Part shown: one piece after another, positions 46,688 through 55,585 of the stretch
How positions within the stretch are numbered: the stretch's first letter is position 1
How the letters are laid out: each line of letters starts with the position of its first letter
Origin: an uncultured Anaerolineae bacterium
GTDB taxonomy: Bacteria; Chloroflexota; Anaerolineae; Anaerolineales; Villigracilaceae
DNA: 64,000 nt
Direction of reading: 5' to 3'
Assembly: GCA_903875215.1 (NCBI GenBank)
Contig: CAIQVH010000031.1
Coordinates: 124,001 to 188,000 of the forward strand
Made by a program: the position numbers and the translations under genes
Notes under the pieces: generated by a model
The model's input: the letters and a program-made list of their open reading frames with translations, nothing else
What the model was told of the DNA's origin: nothing
The model's database searches: none

Positions 46688-47554
46688 ATGACCCTCGACT
46701 TTCGACTCGGATTAATCGGCTACCCCCTCGGCCACTCACTTTCGCCCAAAATTCACACCGCCGCCCTGGCTGCCTGTGGCTTGACTGGCGACTATTCCCT
46801 CTTCCCCATTCATCCTGATGACAAAACTGCCCTCGTCGGCCTCCTTGCCCGCGTCCGTGCCGGAGAGATTCACGGATTGAACGTCACCATCCCACACAAG
46901 CAAAATGTCATTTCGCTGCTGGATGGGCTGACCGAAACGGCGCAAGCCATCGGCGCAGTGAACACGATCTCGCTGCGAAACGGCCAGTTAATCGGCGACA
47001 ATACCGATGCGCCAGGGTTTTTGTCGGACTTGAAAAACTTCTTAAACGGTCAAAAGTCGATGGTCAAAGGTCAAAATCCCCAATCGCCAATTACCAATTT
47101 TCAATCGGCTCTGGTTTTGGGCGCAGGCGGTTCTGCCCGAGCTGTCGTCTACGCCTTGCTCCGAGACGGCTGGAACGTCACCCTCGCCGCCCGCCGCCTC
47201 GAACAGGCCCAACAACTCGCTAATTCTTTTTCGCACCCCGCACTCCGAACGACGCACTTAACCGACCTGCGCCCTGCGCCTTTTGACCTGATAATCAACA
47301 CCACGCCTCTCGGCATGACCCCCAACGTTGACAGCACGCCCTGGGAATTGCCCTTCCCCGAAAACGCCGCCGTTTATGATCTGGTCTATAATCCCCGCGA
47401 GACGCGACTGGTGCGTGAAGCCCGCACGCTGGGTCTGCTGGCCAGAAGCGGTTTGGGGATGCTGATCGAACAGGCCGCGCTGGCTTTTGAGATATGGACG
47501 GGAGCCTGTCCTGATCGACAACTGCTGCGCGCCGCGCTGGAAGCGTCCGCCTGA
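46688..47554 (+). CDS. aroE: Shikimate dehydrogenase
   Basis: A 288-aa NADP-dependent enzyme. Motifs: IGYPLGHSLSPKIHTAALAA, LNVTIPHKQNVISLLDG with the catalytic Lys, LIGDNTDAPGFLSDLKNFLN and VLGAGGSARAVVYALLRDG. Between the catalytic and nucleotide-binding domains an extra stretch (NGQKSMVKGQNPQSPITNFQ, about residues 119-138) is encoded by a family A repeat (47045-47107). Only 3 nt separate it from aroA. aroB, aroQ, aroK and aroC are not in the window. Confidence 0.95.
   Translation: MTLDFRLGLIGYPLGHSLSPKIHTAALAACGLTGDYSLFPIHPDDKTALVGLLARVRAGEIHGLNVTIPHKQNVISLLDGLTETAQAIGAVNTISLRNGQLIGDNTDAPGFLSDLKNFLNGQKSMVKGQNPQSPITNFQSALVLGAGGSARAVVYALLRDGWNVTLAARRLEQAQQLANSFSHPALRTTHLTDLRPAPFDLIINTTPLGMTPNVDSTPWELPFPENAAVYDLVYNPRETRLVREARTLGLLARSGLGMLIEQAALAFEIWTGACPDRQLLRAALEASA
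47045..47107. repeat. Family A repeat inside aroE
   Basis: The segment runs from GGTCAAAAGTCGATGGTCAA to AATCGCCAATTACCAATTTT, the second part being a family A arm. It is read in frame as a 20-residue linker in AroE. Confidence 0.75.
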
Positions 47555-47565
47555 CTCTGAAAAGT

Positions 47566-48771
47566 TTACTCCCCGACAAAGTGCATGAAAACCTGGTTGC
47601 CGAGCAATCGTCCGCGCTCCGTCAGGCGCAGACGGTTGCCAAACCACTCCAGCAGCCCCAAGCGGGTGAGCTGGTTGATTTGAGCCGTGTAGATTTCGCC
47701 CGGCCCGATGTTGAAGCGCTGGCGAAAATCGTCGGCGGAAATGCCTTCACGGGTCAGCCGCAGACCGGTCAGCATGGTTTCGTCCATGTCTTCGCGCGGG
47801 CGATTTTTGTGGGCGTTGACACAGGCAGGAGAAAGCGGGAAGGTGTTTGGCGAAAGGTCGGCGGTCTCGAAGCGTTCGATGTAAGTCTTAATTCGCAGCA
47901 GGTTGGAATAGCGCACTGAGTCGGCGTAGCCATGCGCGCCGGCGCCGAACCCCAGATAATTCTGGTTGCGCCAATATTGCAGGTTGTGCCGGCAGGCGCG
48001 TGAGGGGGTTTGGCCTTCTATCAGGGCTGGGCCATTGTGTTGGGCCCAGTTGGATATTTCATACTGGATGTAACCATGCCTGGCCAGGGTTTCATCAGCC
48101 CAAAGGTACATTTCAGCGGCGAGATCGGGGTCGGGGAGCGGGAGGAGGCCTTTGGCGGCCCAGCGCCCAAACGGAGTACCGTGTTCGAGCGTCAGCGCGT
48201 AGGCGGAGAAATGTTCGGGATGCAGGTCAACGCACAGTTTGACGGTATTCTGCCAGTGTGCCTGGGTTTGTTCTGGCAGTCCGTAGATCAGGTCAAGATT
48301 CAGGTTGTCAAATCCAGCGCGGCGCGACCAGCGCACGGCGTTGATGACATCGCTGTAACTATGGATGCGTTCGAGCAGGCGCAGTTCGTTGGGGTTGGCG
48401 CTTTGCACGCCAAAACTGATACGATTAAAGCCGATTTCGCGTAACTTAATTAAACTGGCGGCGCTGATCGTGCCAGGGTTGGCCTCAAGGGAGATTTCGG
48501 CGTCTGGTAGAAGGTCAATGTGCTGGTGCAGGGTGTTGAATATCTGACTGTACTGGGCCGAATCTAGCAGGGAGGGCGTGCCGCCGCCAAAGAAGATGGT
48601 GCCAACCTGCAGCCGGGTTGGGGCGGCACTAGCGACGGACTGAATTTCACGGCACAGCGCCTGAACGTAGGCGGGGATGGATTTTTCCTGCCCGGCGTAG
48701 GTGTTGAAATCGCAGTAGGCGCAGCGGTGGCTGCAAAAGGGGATGTGGAAATAGAGCGAATAATCAGGCAT
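47566..48771 (-). CDS. hemW: Radical SAM coproporphyrinogen III oxidase-like protein HemW
   Basis: A 401-aa radical SAM protein. I start at MPDYSLYFHIPFCSHRCAYC (48771), since family members begin just before this motif. The cluster motif is CSHRCAYCDF; GTIFFGGGTPSLLDSAQ and FGVQSANPNELRLLERIHS follow, and YEISNWA appears later. HemW is a heme chaperone in characterised bacteria; annotation as an oxygen-independent coproporphyrinogen oxidase is a common alternative. The start overlaps the transporter gene by 8 nt and the gene ends 12 nt from aroE (convergent). Confidence 0.92.
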   Translation of the reverse strand: MPDYSLYFHIPFCSHRCAYCDFNTYAGQEKSIPAYVQALCREIQSVASAAPTRLQVGTIFFGGGTPSLLDSAQYSQIFNTLHQHIDLLPDAEISLEANPGTISAASLIKLREIGFNRISFGVQSANPNELRLLERIHSYSDVINAVRWSRRAGFDNLNLDLIYGLPEQTQAHWQNTVKLCVDLHPEHFSAYALTLEHGTPFGRWAAKGLLPLPDPDLAAEMYLWADETLARHGYIQYEISNWAQHNGPALIEGQTPSRACRHNLQYWRNQNYLGFGAGAHGYADSVRYSNLLRIKTYIERFETADLSPNTFPLSPACVNAHKNRPREDMDETMLTGLRLTREGISADDFRQRFNIGPGEIYTAQINQLTRLGLLEWFGNRLRLTERGRLLGNQVFMHFVGE

Positions 48772-49918
48772 GAGACTCTGTGTTTTGGCGTGGAAGCCCA
48801 ATCAGCAATGCCAGCGGCCCGGCCAGCAGCAGCCACATGGCCGCGGTCAGCCCATAGGCTTGGGCCGCCAGCCCAAGGCCAAAGGGCAGGATTTTCCCGA
48901 ACAGGCCGCTCAGGCTGTTGAGCGCCAGGGCGCTGCTGCTTTTTTGGGGCATGGCGGAGAACAATCCGGCTTTCAGGATGGCGTACCAGCCGGAGTTGAA
49001 AAATCCCAGCGCGCCGGCCAGCGCCAATTTCTGCCAGGCTTGCGGGGCGAGCAGGAAGAGCGGTAGAAGGAATAATTCCAGCAGGACGCTGACTTTGAGA
49101 TAGTCAAGCCCGTGGATTTTTTCCAACAGCGGGATGACTAAAAAGTCCCCGGCCAGGCCGACTCCTGTCCAGACGGCGATTGCGGCGGCGGCCTGGGCTG
49201 GTGAAAAATGTGCGACATCGACAAAGTAGAGCGGCAGGAAAGTGTAAAAGACGTCGAGCAGCAGGTCGGAGAATTCAAGTAGTACCAGCCAGCGCAGCAC
49301 GCCGGGGTTTCGCAAAGCTCGCCACGCTGCACGAAGCTCTTGTATGAAATCTGGCAGCGACATTTGGCTGGTTGTATGGCGCGGTTCGGGGAGGAATTTT
49401 GCGGTGCTGAGGAGTGTCAGCAGGGAACAGGCGGCCAGGATCCAAAAAGCCGGGCGCCAGCCCCAACTGAGCGCCACGAGGGCGGCCAGTAGCAGCGGCC
49501 CGCTGACGACGCCCAGCGAACCGGCGAAGGTCCAGCGTGCCATGTTTTGTTCGTGGCGGGCCGGGTCGCTATCCATCAGGCTGGCTTGTGAAAGACCCAC
49601 AAAGAGACCGGAGGCAGGATTGAAAAGGATCAGCGCAGCCAACAGGGGCCAAAATTGTTGGCTGAGGGCAGTCAGTGCCAGTGAAACGGTGAAAAGCAGT
49701 CCGCCAGCCAGTAATAACACCCGCCGCCGCCAGATATCGCCCAGGATGAAGAGGAACGGTTCCAGCGCGCTCCCGAGCAATCCCGGCAGGCTGAGTGCCA
49801 GCCCGATCTGGATGTAATTCAGATGCAAGTCGTTGCGGATGAGCGGCCAGGCGGAGGCCTGTGCGCCAAAGACCAGTTCGTCGAGAAATTCTATCAAGAG
49901 AAAGATGAAATGAGACAT
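48764..49918 (-). CDS. Major facilitator superfamily transporter
   Basis: A 384-aa protein with about 12 hydrophobic segments, starting MSHFIFLLIEFLDELVFGAQ. The inter-helix loop after TM2 contains the MFS-like FILGDIWRRRVLLLAGG, and the central loop FLPEPRHTTSQMSLPDFIQE divides two six-helix halves. Substrate is unknown; drug or sugar efflux families are possible. It is upstream of hemW and translationally coupled with it, which may be coincidental. Confidence 0.88.
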   Translation of the reverse strand: MSHFIFLLIEFLDELVFGAQASAWPLIRNDLHLNYIQIGLALSLPGLLGSALEPFLFILGDIWRRRVLLLAGGLLFTVSLALTALSQQFWPLLAALILFNPASGLFVGLSQASLMDSDPARHEQNMARWTFAGSLGVVSGPLLLAALVALSWGWRPAFWILAACSLLTLLSTAKFLPEPRHTTSQMSLPDFIQELRAAWRALRNPGVLRWLVLLEFSDLLLDVFYTFLPLYFVDVAHFSPAQAAAAIAVWTGVGLAGDFLVIPLLEKIHGLDYLKVSVLLELFLLPLFLLAPQAWQKLALAGALGFFNSGWYAILKAGLFSAMPQKSSSALALNSLSGLFGKILPFGLGLAAQAYGLTAAMWLLLAGPLALLIGLPRQNTESHA

Positions 49919-50063
49919 GCCGGTGGCAATTTAACCACAGTTTCGATTCGGCGCCGGAAATTGGTAACGAAGTGTGAACTTGGTTGTTAATACAAGAGTA
50001 GTCCGGCGGGAATGGTTGCCGTGGCTGGTAAAATAGAACATCCCACCTGAGACGAGGTTCAAT

Positions 50064-51386
50064 ATGACGATTTCCACCAAGGCACGAAACCATGCCCAAT
50101 GGGGCTGGTACTGGTTCGATTTTGGTAATTCTGCTTACGCGGCGGTGATCTTATTGGCCGTGTATTCGGCCTATTTTCAGAAATCCGTGGTCGGCGGGCC
50201 GGAAGGCACCCGGTTGTGGGGTCTCTCGCTCGGGATCGCGATGGTCTCTGTCGCCTTGCTGACGCCCATCCTGGCTACCATTGCTGATCATTCTGCGGCG
50301 AAGAAACGTTTTCTGCTGTTTTTTTCCGGCCTTTCCTGGATATTTACGGCGCTGCTTTTTTTAGTTCGCCCCGGGAACGTGGTGACCGGTATGGCGTTCT
50401 TTATCCTGGCAGAAATCGGGTACCGTGGCGGTCAGGTCTTCTATAATGCCTTGTTGATGGATATCGCCACCCCGGATGAAATGGGGCGCGTCTCTGGCAA
50501 TGGCTGGGCGTTTGGCTCCATTGGTGGGATCGTCTGCCTGCTCTTTATATTGCCGCCCATTGTGCTTACCAAGAGCAATCCGTTGGCGGTGCGCGGTTCA
50601 TTCTTGTTCACGGCCTTGTTCTTCGTGCTGGCCAGCCTGCCCCTGTTCCTGCGAGTGCGCGAGACCCGCGCGGGGCACTCTCTTGGGCCGGGAGAAAATT
50701 ACCTGGGGTTGGCCTTGCGGCGGTTCCGCGCCACCTTTGCCGCCGTCCGGCAATTCAGAGAGTTTATCAAATTCATCATTTCTTTCCTGATCTATAATGA
50801 TGGCATCCTGATGGCTTTGAACTTTGCGGCCATCATCGGCGCCGTGTTATTTGGGATGAACCAGACCCAGCTCATCATCTTCATGATCATCGTGCAGGTG
50901 ACCAGCGCCATAGGCGCCTACCTTTTTGGCATTTGGGGTGAGAAATTTGGTTTCAAACGCACCTTGATCGCTGCCATTTTGATGATGGTTGGTGCAGTTA
51001 CCTGGATGATTTTCAACCAGACGCTGACTGGATATTTCATCATCGGCGCAATTGCCGGTTTCGCGCTGACTGGTGTCCAGTCAATCAGCCGAACGTTGAC
51101 CGGTCTGTTTGCTCCGGAAAGCAAAAGCACCGAGTTTTTCTCCTTCTTCGCAGTTGCGGGCAAATCCACATCCTTCATTGGCCCGACGTTGTTTGGCGCG
51201 CTGGCATATCGGGCGGCAGGCTGGTTTGAGGCGCGCGGCCTGCCGGCTGCCACCGCTGAGCAATTTGGGTTGCGCGCCAGCATCGTCTCGATGGCGATTT
51301 TTCTGCTGATTGGGTTGGTGATTTTACTCACTGTCAACGAAACGCGTGCCCGCCAGGCTGCGATAGAATACCAGGGCGCGGATTAG
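50064..51386 (+). CDS. UMF1/Atg22-like MFS transporter
   Basis: A 440-aa membrane protein. The N-terminus (WGWYWFDFGNSAYAAVILLA) is the signature of the UMF1/Atg22 branch of the MFS, and SVALLTPILATIADHSAAKK is the usual cytosolic loop. About 12 membrane segments are visible. In fungi Atg22 exports amino acids from the vacuole; bacterial substrates are not established. An acyltransferase gene follows 1 nt after its stop. Confidence 0.9.
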   Translation: MTISTKARNHAQWGWYWFDFGNSAYAAVILLAVYSAYFQKSVVGGPEGTRLWGLSLGIAMVSVALLTPILATIADHSAAKKRFLLFFSGLSWIFTALLFLVRPGNVVTGMAFFILAEIGYRGGQVFYNALLMDIATPDEMGRVSGNGWAFGSIGGIVCLLFILPPIVLTKSNPLAVRGSFLFTALFFVLASLPLFLRVRETRAGHSLGPGENYLGLALRRFRATFAAVRQFREFIKFIISFLIYNDGILMALNFAAIIGAVLFGMNQTQLIIFMIIVQVTSAIGAYLFGIWGEKFGFKRTLIAAILMMVGAVTWMIFNQTLTGYFIIGAIAGFALTGVQSISRTLTGLFAPESKSTEFFSFFAVAGKSTSFIGPTLFGALAYRAAGWFEARGLPAATAEQFGLRASIVSMAIFLLIGLVILLTVNETRARQAAIEYQGAD

Positions 51387-51387
51387 G

Positions 51388-52146
51388 ATGACCAAAGCCA
51401 GCGAATACACCAGCCCCGGACGGCAATTGGTGCGCCGCCTTTTGCAAGCTCTGTCTTTCCCGGCCTTCCGCCTGCTCAGCGACCTGGAAATTACCGGGCT
51501 GGAAAATCTTCCGGCTTCCGGCCCGCTGATCGTGGCTGGAAATCATTTCAGCTTTATCGACCCGGTCTGTTTTGTCCGCCTTTCCCCCTGGCAAATCGAA
51601 TTTGTTGGTGGTGCGCATACGCCCCATGCGCCTGGCTGGTCGCGGATCATCCCGTTTTTATGGGGCTATCATCCGCTTTACCGCGGCACCGGCGCAACCG
51701 ATTCGCTCAAGGCCGCGCTTGGGATATTGGGGCAGGGCGGCGTGTTGGGGATATTTCCCGAAGGCGGCAACTGGGCCACAGTCCTGCGGCCTGCCCGCCC
51801 CGGTGTGGCTTTTCTGGCCGCGCAGAGCGGGGCCCCGATTCTGCCGGTTGGTTTGGCGGGATTGAACGACATTTTTCCTGCCCTTGCGAGGGGTCGTCGC
51901 GCGAAGATCCATTTTAACATTGGCAAACCGTTTGGCCCTTTCAGCGTGACCGGGCGCGGAAGGGAAAAACGGGAGCAGCTCGATGAAATCGGCCATGAGG
52001 TCATGCGCCAGATAGCTGTGCTCCTTCCGCCCGAAAAGCGCGGCCACTATTCTGAAGATCCAGCCATCCGCGCTGCGGCTCAGGGCACCGAAATTTATCC
52101 CTGGGCCGAAAAAATTGAAGGTCAGGTGGTTGGCCAGGTGCGCTAA
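51388..52146 (+). CDS. PlsC-family 1-acylglycerol-3-phosphate acyltransferase
   Basis: A 252-aa acyltransferase. Motif I is VAGNHFSFIDPVCF (HX4D), motif II LYRGTGATDSLKAAL, motif III LGIFPEGGNWATVLRPARPG and motif IV PILPVGLAG. The family acylates lysophosphatidate in membrane lipid synthesis, though other acceptors occur. The start is 1 nt after the transporter gene. A terminator follows about 230 nt downstream. Confidence 0.9.
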   Translation: MTKASEYTSPGRQLVRRLLQALSFPAFRLLSDLEITGLENLPASGPLIVAGNHFSFIDPVCFVRLSPWQIEFVGGAHTPHAPGWSRIIPFLWGYHPLYRGTGATDSLKAALGILGQGGVLGIFPEGGNWATVLRPARPGVAFLAAQSGAPILPVGLAGLNDIFPALARGRRAKIHFNIGKPFGPFSVTGRGREKREQLDEIGHEVMRQIAVLLPPEKRGHYSEDPAIRAAAQGTEIYPWAEKIEGQVVGQVR

Positions 52147-52155
52147 CCAGCCTGA

Positions 52156-52377
52156 AATGCGGGCCTTTTTTCGGTTTCAGGAATTTTCCATCCGCTCAGG
52201 CATCGGGCCTCCCACTTTATCGAGACCGGGGGGTTTTTCCCGGCTAAAAACGGATTCAATGCCACCCGAGGAAAGATTTCCTATCCCAAAGGGCTATTCG
52301 GCTGGCTGATATTTCTTCCAATCTCCCGGCTGATGCAAAAAGCCTTTGAGCTGGAGTTGGAGAAGTGGGCTCAATAA
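52156..52377 (+). pseudogene. Possible C-terminal remnant of an unidentified gene
   Basis: The stretch between the acyltransferase gene and the terminator is open in one frame for 73 codons without a usable start. It ends GFFPAKNGFNATRGKISYPK GLFGWLIFLPISRLMQKAFE LELEKWAQ, which has protein-like composition (a hydrophobic helix and a charged C-terminal helix). The terminator follows the stop directly. I read it as the 3' end of a gene that lost its 5' part. I do not recognise the family, and a chance open frame is possible. Confidence 0.35.
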
Positions 52378-52420
52378 AAAGCACCTCCTGCGGGATTTTC
52401 CCGGGAGATGCTTTTTATTG
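52372..52420. terminator. Bidirectional intrinsic terminator
   Basis: CAATAAAAAGCA (52372-52383) and TGCTTTTTATTG (52409-52420) pair, with an inner GC-rich stem (CTCC..CGGGA/TCCCG.GGAG). T-runs on both strands let it serve the acyltransferase side and the minus-strand TIR gene. Confidence 0.85.
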
Positions 52421-52454
52421 AAGTGTAGGCTTCCTGCAAGATGGATCGAGTTGT

Positions 52455-55400
52455 CTAAGGATTGGGACACGGGCTGGTTTCGTCCGTGATGCCAAAGTGA
52501 TCACGCTGTGCCTGCGAGAATTTCGCAACATACCGGTTTTGACAGGCCCAGACAACCAATTGCTCGTTGCTGTCCATGCGCCAAATATTGGCGCCTTCCC
52601 CAAGGGAGGTTGTTAACATGTGACTGCCATCCGCTGAGAAAGAGATTGTGTCGGCGGTCAATGGAAATTCCCAAACCAATTCTCCGGTTTGAAAATCCCA
52701 TTGTTTTAAATTCCCTATCATGAAGACCGCGAAATCCCTGGAGATTCCAGAGGGGAAGGTCAGCGTTCCTCCGCCCCCGCTCATAGATGGAGCACTGGTG
52801 AAAAGGAATCGTCCATCGGGAGCACTCTGATAAATTCCCATTGAAGCTCGAGTGATCGGAAATTCTCGCTTTTTCTCGCCCGAATCCAGGTTCCAGACAC
52901 TTAATTGGGTTGCGTTCGCTAAAACAAGTTCATCGGTGGTGAATAATTGATTCTCATCAGGCATAATCATGCCAAGGTTCAGGTTGTTGGGAAGCAATAA
53001 CAGGGTGTTCCCATTTGCAGTATCCACGATGCTGTTGGATTCGGATAATTTATTCCCCTCTTCGTCATACTCTTCCGTGAAAATTGCCAGCCGGGTCCCG
53101 TCAGGACTGAGGGAATATTGTATCCAACCGGAAAGTGCGACTGGGGTCAGGTTGGAAATCATTTGGCCGGTGCTGATATTCCGGATTTCGATATGATTTA
53201 AGTCCTTATCGTCCCAGTAATGGACCAGCATATTTTCGCCGTCAGGCAGAAATTCTGCATCTGCGATGCCTGGCCATTCACGCAGAATATGTCCATCGGA
53301 TAGCGCGCGAACATAAACCGTGCTCGCAGTTTCGGTCTGGATGACATAGCTGATTAATCCGCGCTCGATGCCATTCTTAAGATAATAGGCAAAACCGCCT
53401 GGCATATCGTAGGGTGTTTGTTTTTCCAACAAGTTGATGCGTGATTTTTCTCCAAGTGTGTTGGCATCGCGCGTTACTAAATCGGTTTTCTTCTCATCCT
53501 CGATCACCAGGAGTAGAGATTGCCCATCTGGTGAAATTGCCCCCTCGGATACCCACTCCGAGGCGCGCTCATTTTTAACGTGGATATCCAAATTCCCCGG
53601 CTGGATATCCCATTCGAGCACCTGGCCGCTGTCCTCCATAGAAACGATTCTCTGGTCATCGGCGACAAACTCTGCAAACAGGACACCTTCTGTGTAAAGA
53701 TTGGTTGGCTTGAAAGCATTCCATCCCCATGGTGCGGATCTCCAGAGGATTACCTGGTGGTCGCGGGTCGCGGCGACCAGCCCCATGCCATCCTGGCGAT
53801 AGCGAATGCTCTTGAAACAGCAGGAAGCCCGATCTGTTAATTTGGCAGACAGGACACCTGTTGTTATGTTATACAATTCTACGCCATCGTTGCGGCTGAT
53901 TGCGATTTCGCTGGAATTGGGGTTAAAGCGAAGTTGAACATCTCTCGGGTCGCTGAGCGTGTCGAATGGGATTGTGACCTGGGCGGTGAGGGTCTGGCTG
54001 TCAAGAATGACGAGTTGTTCTGTCTGGTTTGTGGCAGGGTCGCCAATCTGTTGAAATTCCGCCAGCCAGCGCAGGTCTGGGCTGAAGGATACCGGAAGGG
54101 GGGTGTTTTCAAGTGCGAATTCTCGCAGTTTTTTCCCGCTCTCCACATCCCACCAGGCGGCTTTTCCATCCGGCTGGTAACCGATCAGGGTTTTTGAATC
54201 TCCACTGAGCTGAATATCCTGGATGCCGATGCCGGTATCGTATTTTAGGATCAACTCTCCCGTGGCGACATCGTACAAGCCCATCAGAACGGGTTGGGCG
54301 TTGGGGTCCTGAACGGATTTGTCATCACCCGCGAGGATGACGCGTTTCCCATCGGGCAGAAAAGCCCCCACCAAAACATAGCCGGGCGTATTCTTGAACT
54401 CGCGCACCAGGGTGTCAGAGGTGAGATCATACAGGCGGTTATTCAGCACCGCATACTGGCCATCCGGACTGAAGGCTGGATAAAAAATGTTTGTATAATT
54501 TTCATCCGGGAGGGGATGATGGTGGTAGCGGATGCCGCCTGCCGGGTAGGCCAGTTGCGCCAGGGCTTTATACGCTTCGGGCGAGGCGTTTTTTCCGCGG
54601 GTGGCTTCAAGTGCCAGGGCAATGCCGATTTTTTCGTTCCCGGGTTGTAATGCAGCTGAGGCCAGCGCATTACTTTGGGCCAACTCGGCAGCGATGCGGG
54701 CCATGTTCGCCTGGTAGCCTGCGAATCCAGCGGCAGCGATGGCCAGAATCAGCAGGAATCCTATCGTCAGCGTAATTGTTCTTTGCTGCTGTTGCTGGTT
54801 CTTGCGGCTGGCGAAGATGTGTTCGGCCTGGAGTTCTGTCGGCGCGGGGCTTTTTCCAGTTGCGTTCACCTGCCAGCGTTCCGCTTTTTCCAATTCGGCG
54901 CCTTTGAGCAAATAACCATTGTTGCGCTGGTTTTTCTCCCAGTCCATGGCACGCAATAGTTCGTGGGTATGGGAGCTGGAATATTCATAATCTGCTTCCA
55001 GGGCGTCCACTACTTTCTGAAAGGCTTCGCCAAACGGGTTTTCCTGCCCGGCGTGAGGGGTGAAGTAAATCCAGTTAATGTGGCCAATTCCCTCCGGAGC
55101 GGGGTGAGGGTCAAATTTTTGGCAGACGACCGGAATGATGCGCTTTTTTAGTTTCAAAGCATGTCGCAATTCCATGATGCAATATTCGGATTCGATATAT
55201 CCCGGGCTGAGAACGGCGATCAGCGCGTTGGTTCCGGCGATCCCTTTCTGAATTTCATCGCCAAAACCTTCCACTCCTGGTGGAATATCCTCCCAATCCA
55301 CCCATACTTCACGGCCTGTTGCCTTGAGCGCCTTGTCAAGTTTCTTGGCGAAATCAATATCCTTGCGTCGGTAGGAGATGAAAACGTCACTGAATTCCAT
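52455..55400 (-). CDS. TIR domain - transmembrane - beta-propeller protein
   Basis: A 981-aa protein; I start at MEFSDVFISYRRKDIDFAKK (55400) after GGAGAAATTACC. Residues 1-~140 are a TIR domain with the family patterns FISYRRKD, REVWVDWEDIPPG and ALIAVLSPGYIESEYCIMEL, whose Glu sits at the NADase catalytic position. The linker HTHELLRAMDWEKNQRNNGY is common in bacterial TIR effectors. A membrane helix (TITLTIGFLLILAIAAAGFA) follows, then ~700 residues of WD40-like repeats (YPAFSPDGQYAVL; SLSPDGTRLAIFT). No NTPase is present. It may be a defence or signalling protein; that is inference. Confidence 0.88.
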   Translation of the reverse strand: MEFSDVFISYRRKDIDFAKKLDKALKATGREVWVDWEDIPPGVEGFGDEIQKGIAGTNALIAVLSPGYIESEYCIMELRHALKLKKRIIPVVCQKFDPHPAPEGIGHINWIYFTPHAGQENPFGEAFQKVVDALEADYEYSSSHTHELLRAMDWEKNQRNNGYLLKGAELEKAERWQVNATGKSPAPTELQAEHIFASRKNQQQQQRTITLTIGFLLILAIAAAGFAGYQANMARIAAELAQSNALASAALQPGNEKIGIALALEATRGKNASPEAYKALAQLAYPAGGIRYHHHPLPDENYTNIFYPAFSPDGQYAVLNNRLYDLTSDTLVREFKNTPGYVLVGAFLPDGKRVILAGDDKSVQDPNAQPVLMGLYDVATGELILKYDTGIGIQDIQLSGDSKTLIGYQPDGKAAWWDVESGKKLREFALENTPLPVSFSPDLRWLAEFQQIGDPATNQTEQLVILDSQTLTAQVTIPFDTLSDPRDVQLRFNPNSSEIAISRNDGVELYNITTGVLSAKLTDRASCCFKSIRYRQDGMGLVAATRDHQVILWRSAPWGWNAFKPTNLYTEGVLFAEFVADDQRIVSMEDSGQVLEWDIQPGNLDIHVKNERASEWVSEGAISPDGQSLLLVIEDEKKTDLVTRDANTLGEKSRINLLEKQTPYDMPGGFAYYLKNGIERGLISYVIQTETASTVYVRALSDGHILREWPGIADAEFLPDGENMLVHYWDDKDLNHIEIRNISTGQMISNLTPVALSGWIQYSLSPDGTRLAIFTEEYDEEGNKLSESNSIVDTANGNTLLLLPNNLNLGMIMPDENQLFTTDELVLANATQLSVWNLDSGEKKREFPITRASMGIYQSAPDGRFLFTSAPSMSGGGGTLTFPSGISRDFAVFMIGNLKQWDFQTGELVWEFPLTADTISFSADGSHMLTTSLGEGANIWRMDSNEQLVVWACQNRYVAKFSQAQRDHFGITDETSPCPNP

Positions 55401-55436
55401 GGTAATTTCTCCATCAGGAAAGTTTGATTGGCGTAT

Positions 55437-55484
55437 AAAAAAGACAGCTATACTCATATTGTGTCACAAATGAGTACAACTGTC
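55437..55484 (-). terminator. Intrinsic terminator between the E2 gene and the TIR gene
   Basis: Read on the minus strand, GACAGTTGTACTCAT (55484-55470) pairs with ATGAGTATAGCTGTC (55457-55443); 15 pairs if three G-U wobbles are allowed, with an inner TTGTG/CACAA stem. Six T follow (55442-55437). It lies ~100 nt after the E2 stop and only 37 nt before the TIR start codon. Confidence 0.8.
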
Positions 55485-55508
55485 AGTAAACTTAAAACGT
55501 ATTTTTTT

Positions 55509-55524
55509 GTAAGGTTAACCTTAC
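55509..55524. promoter_or_regulatory. Perfect 16-bp palindrome
   Basis: GTAAGGTTAACCTTAC is a perfect palindrome between the E2 gene and the terminator. It could be an operator for TIR-gene transcription. No binding protein is known from the window. Confidence 0.45.
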
Positions 55525-55585
55525 TTTGTTATGGCGATTTTTACACACCTTCCGGCCATATTTACGGCTGGGTATCTTTGCAGGA

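Noticed and set aside
55451-55476. TTGTGTCACAA as a CRP-like operator
   Set aside because: The half-sites are joined directly without the usual spacer, and the wider dyad is followed by six T on the minus strand, so a terminator hairpin explains it better.
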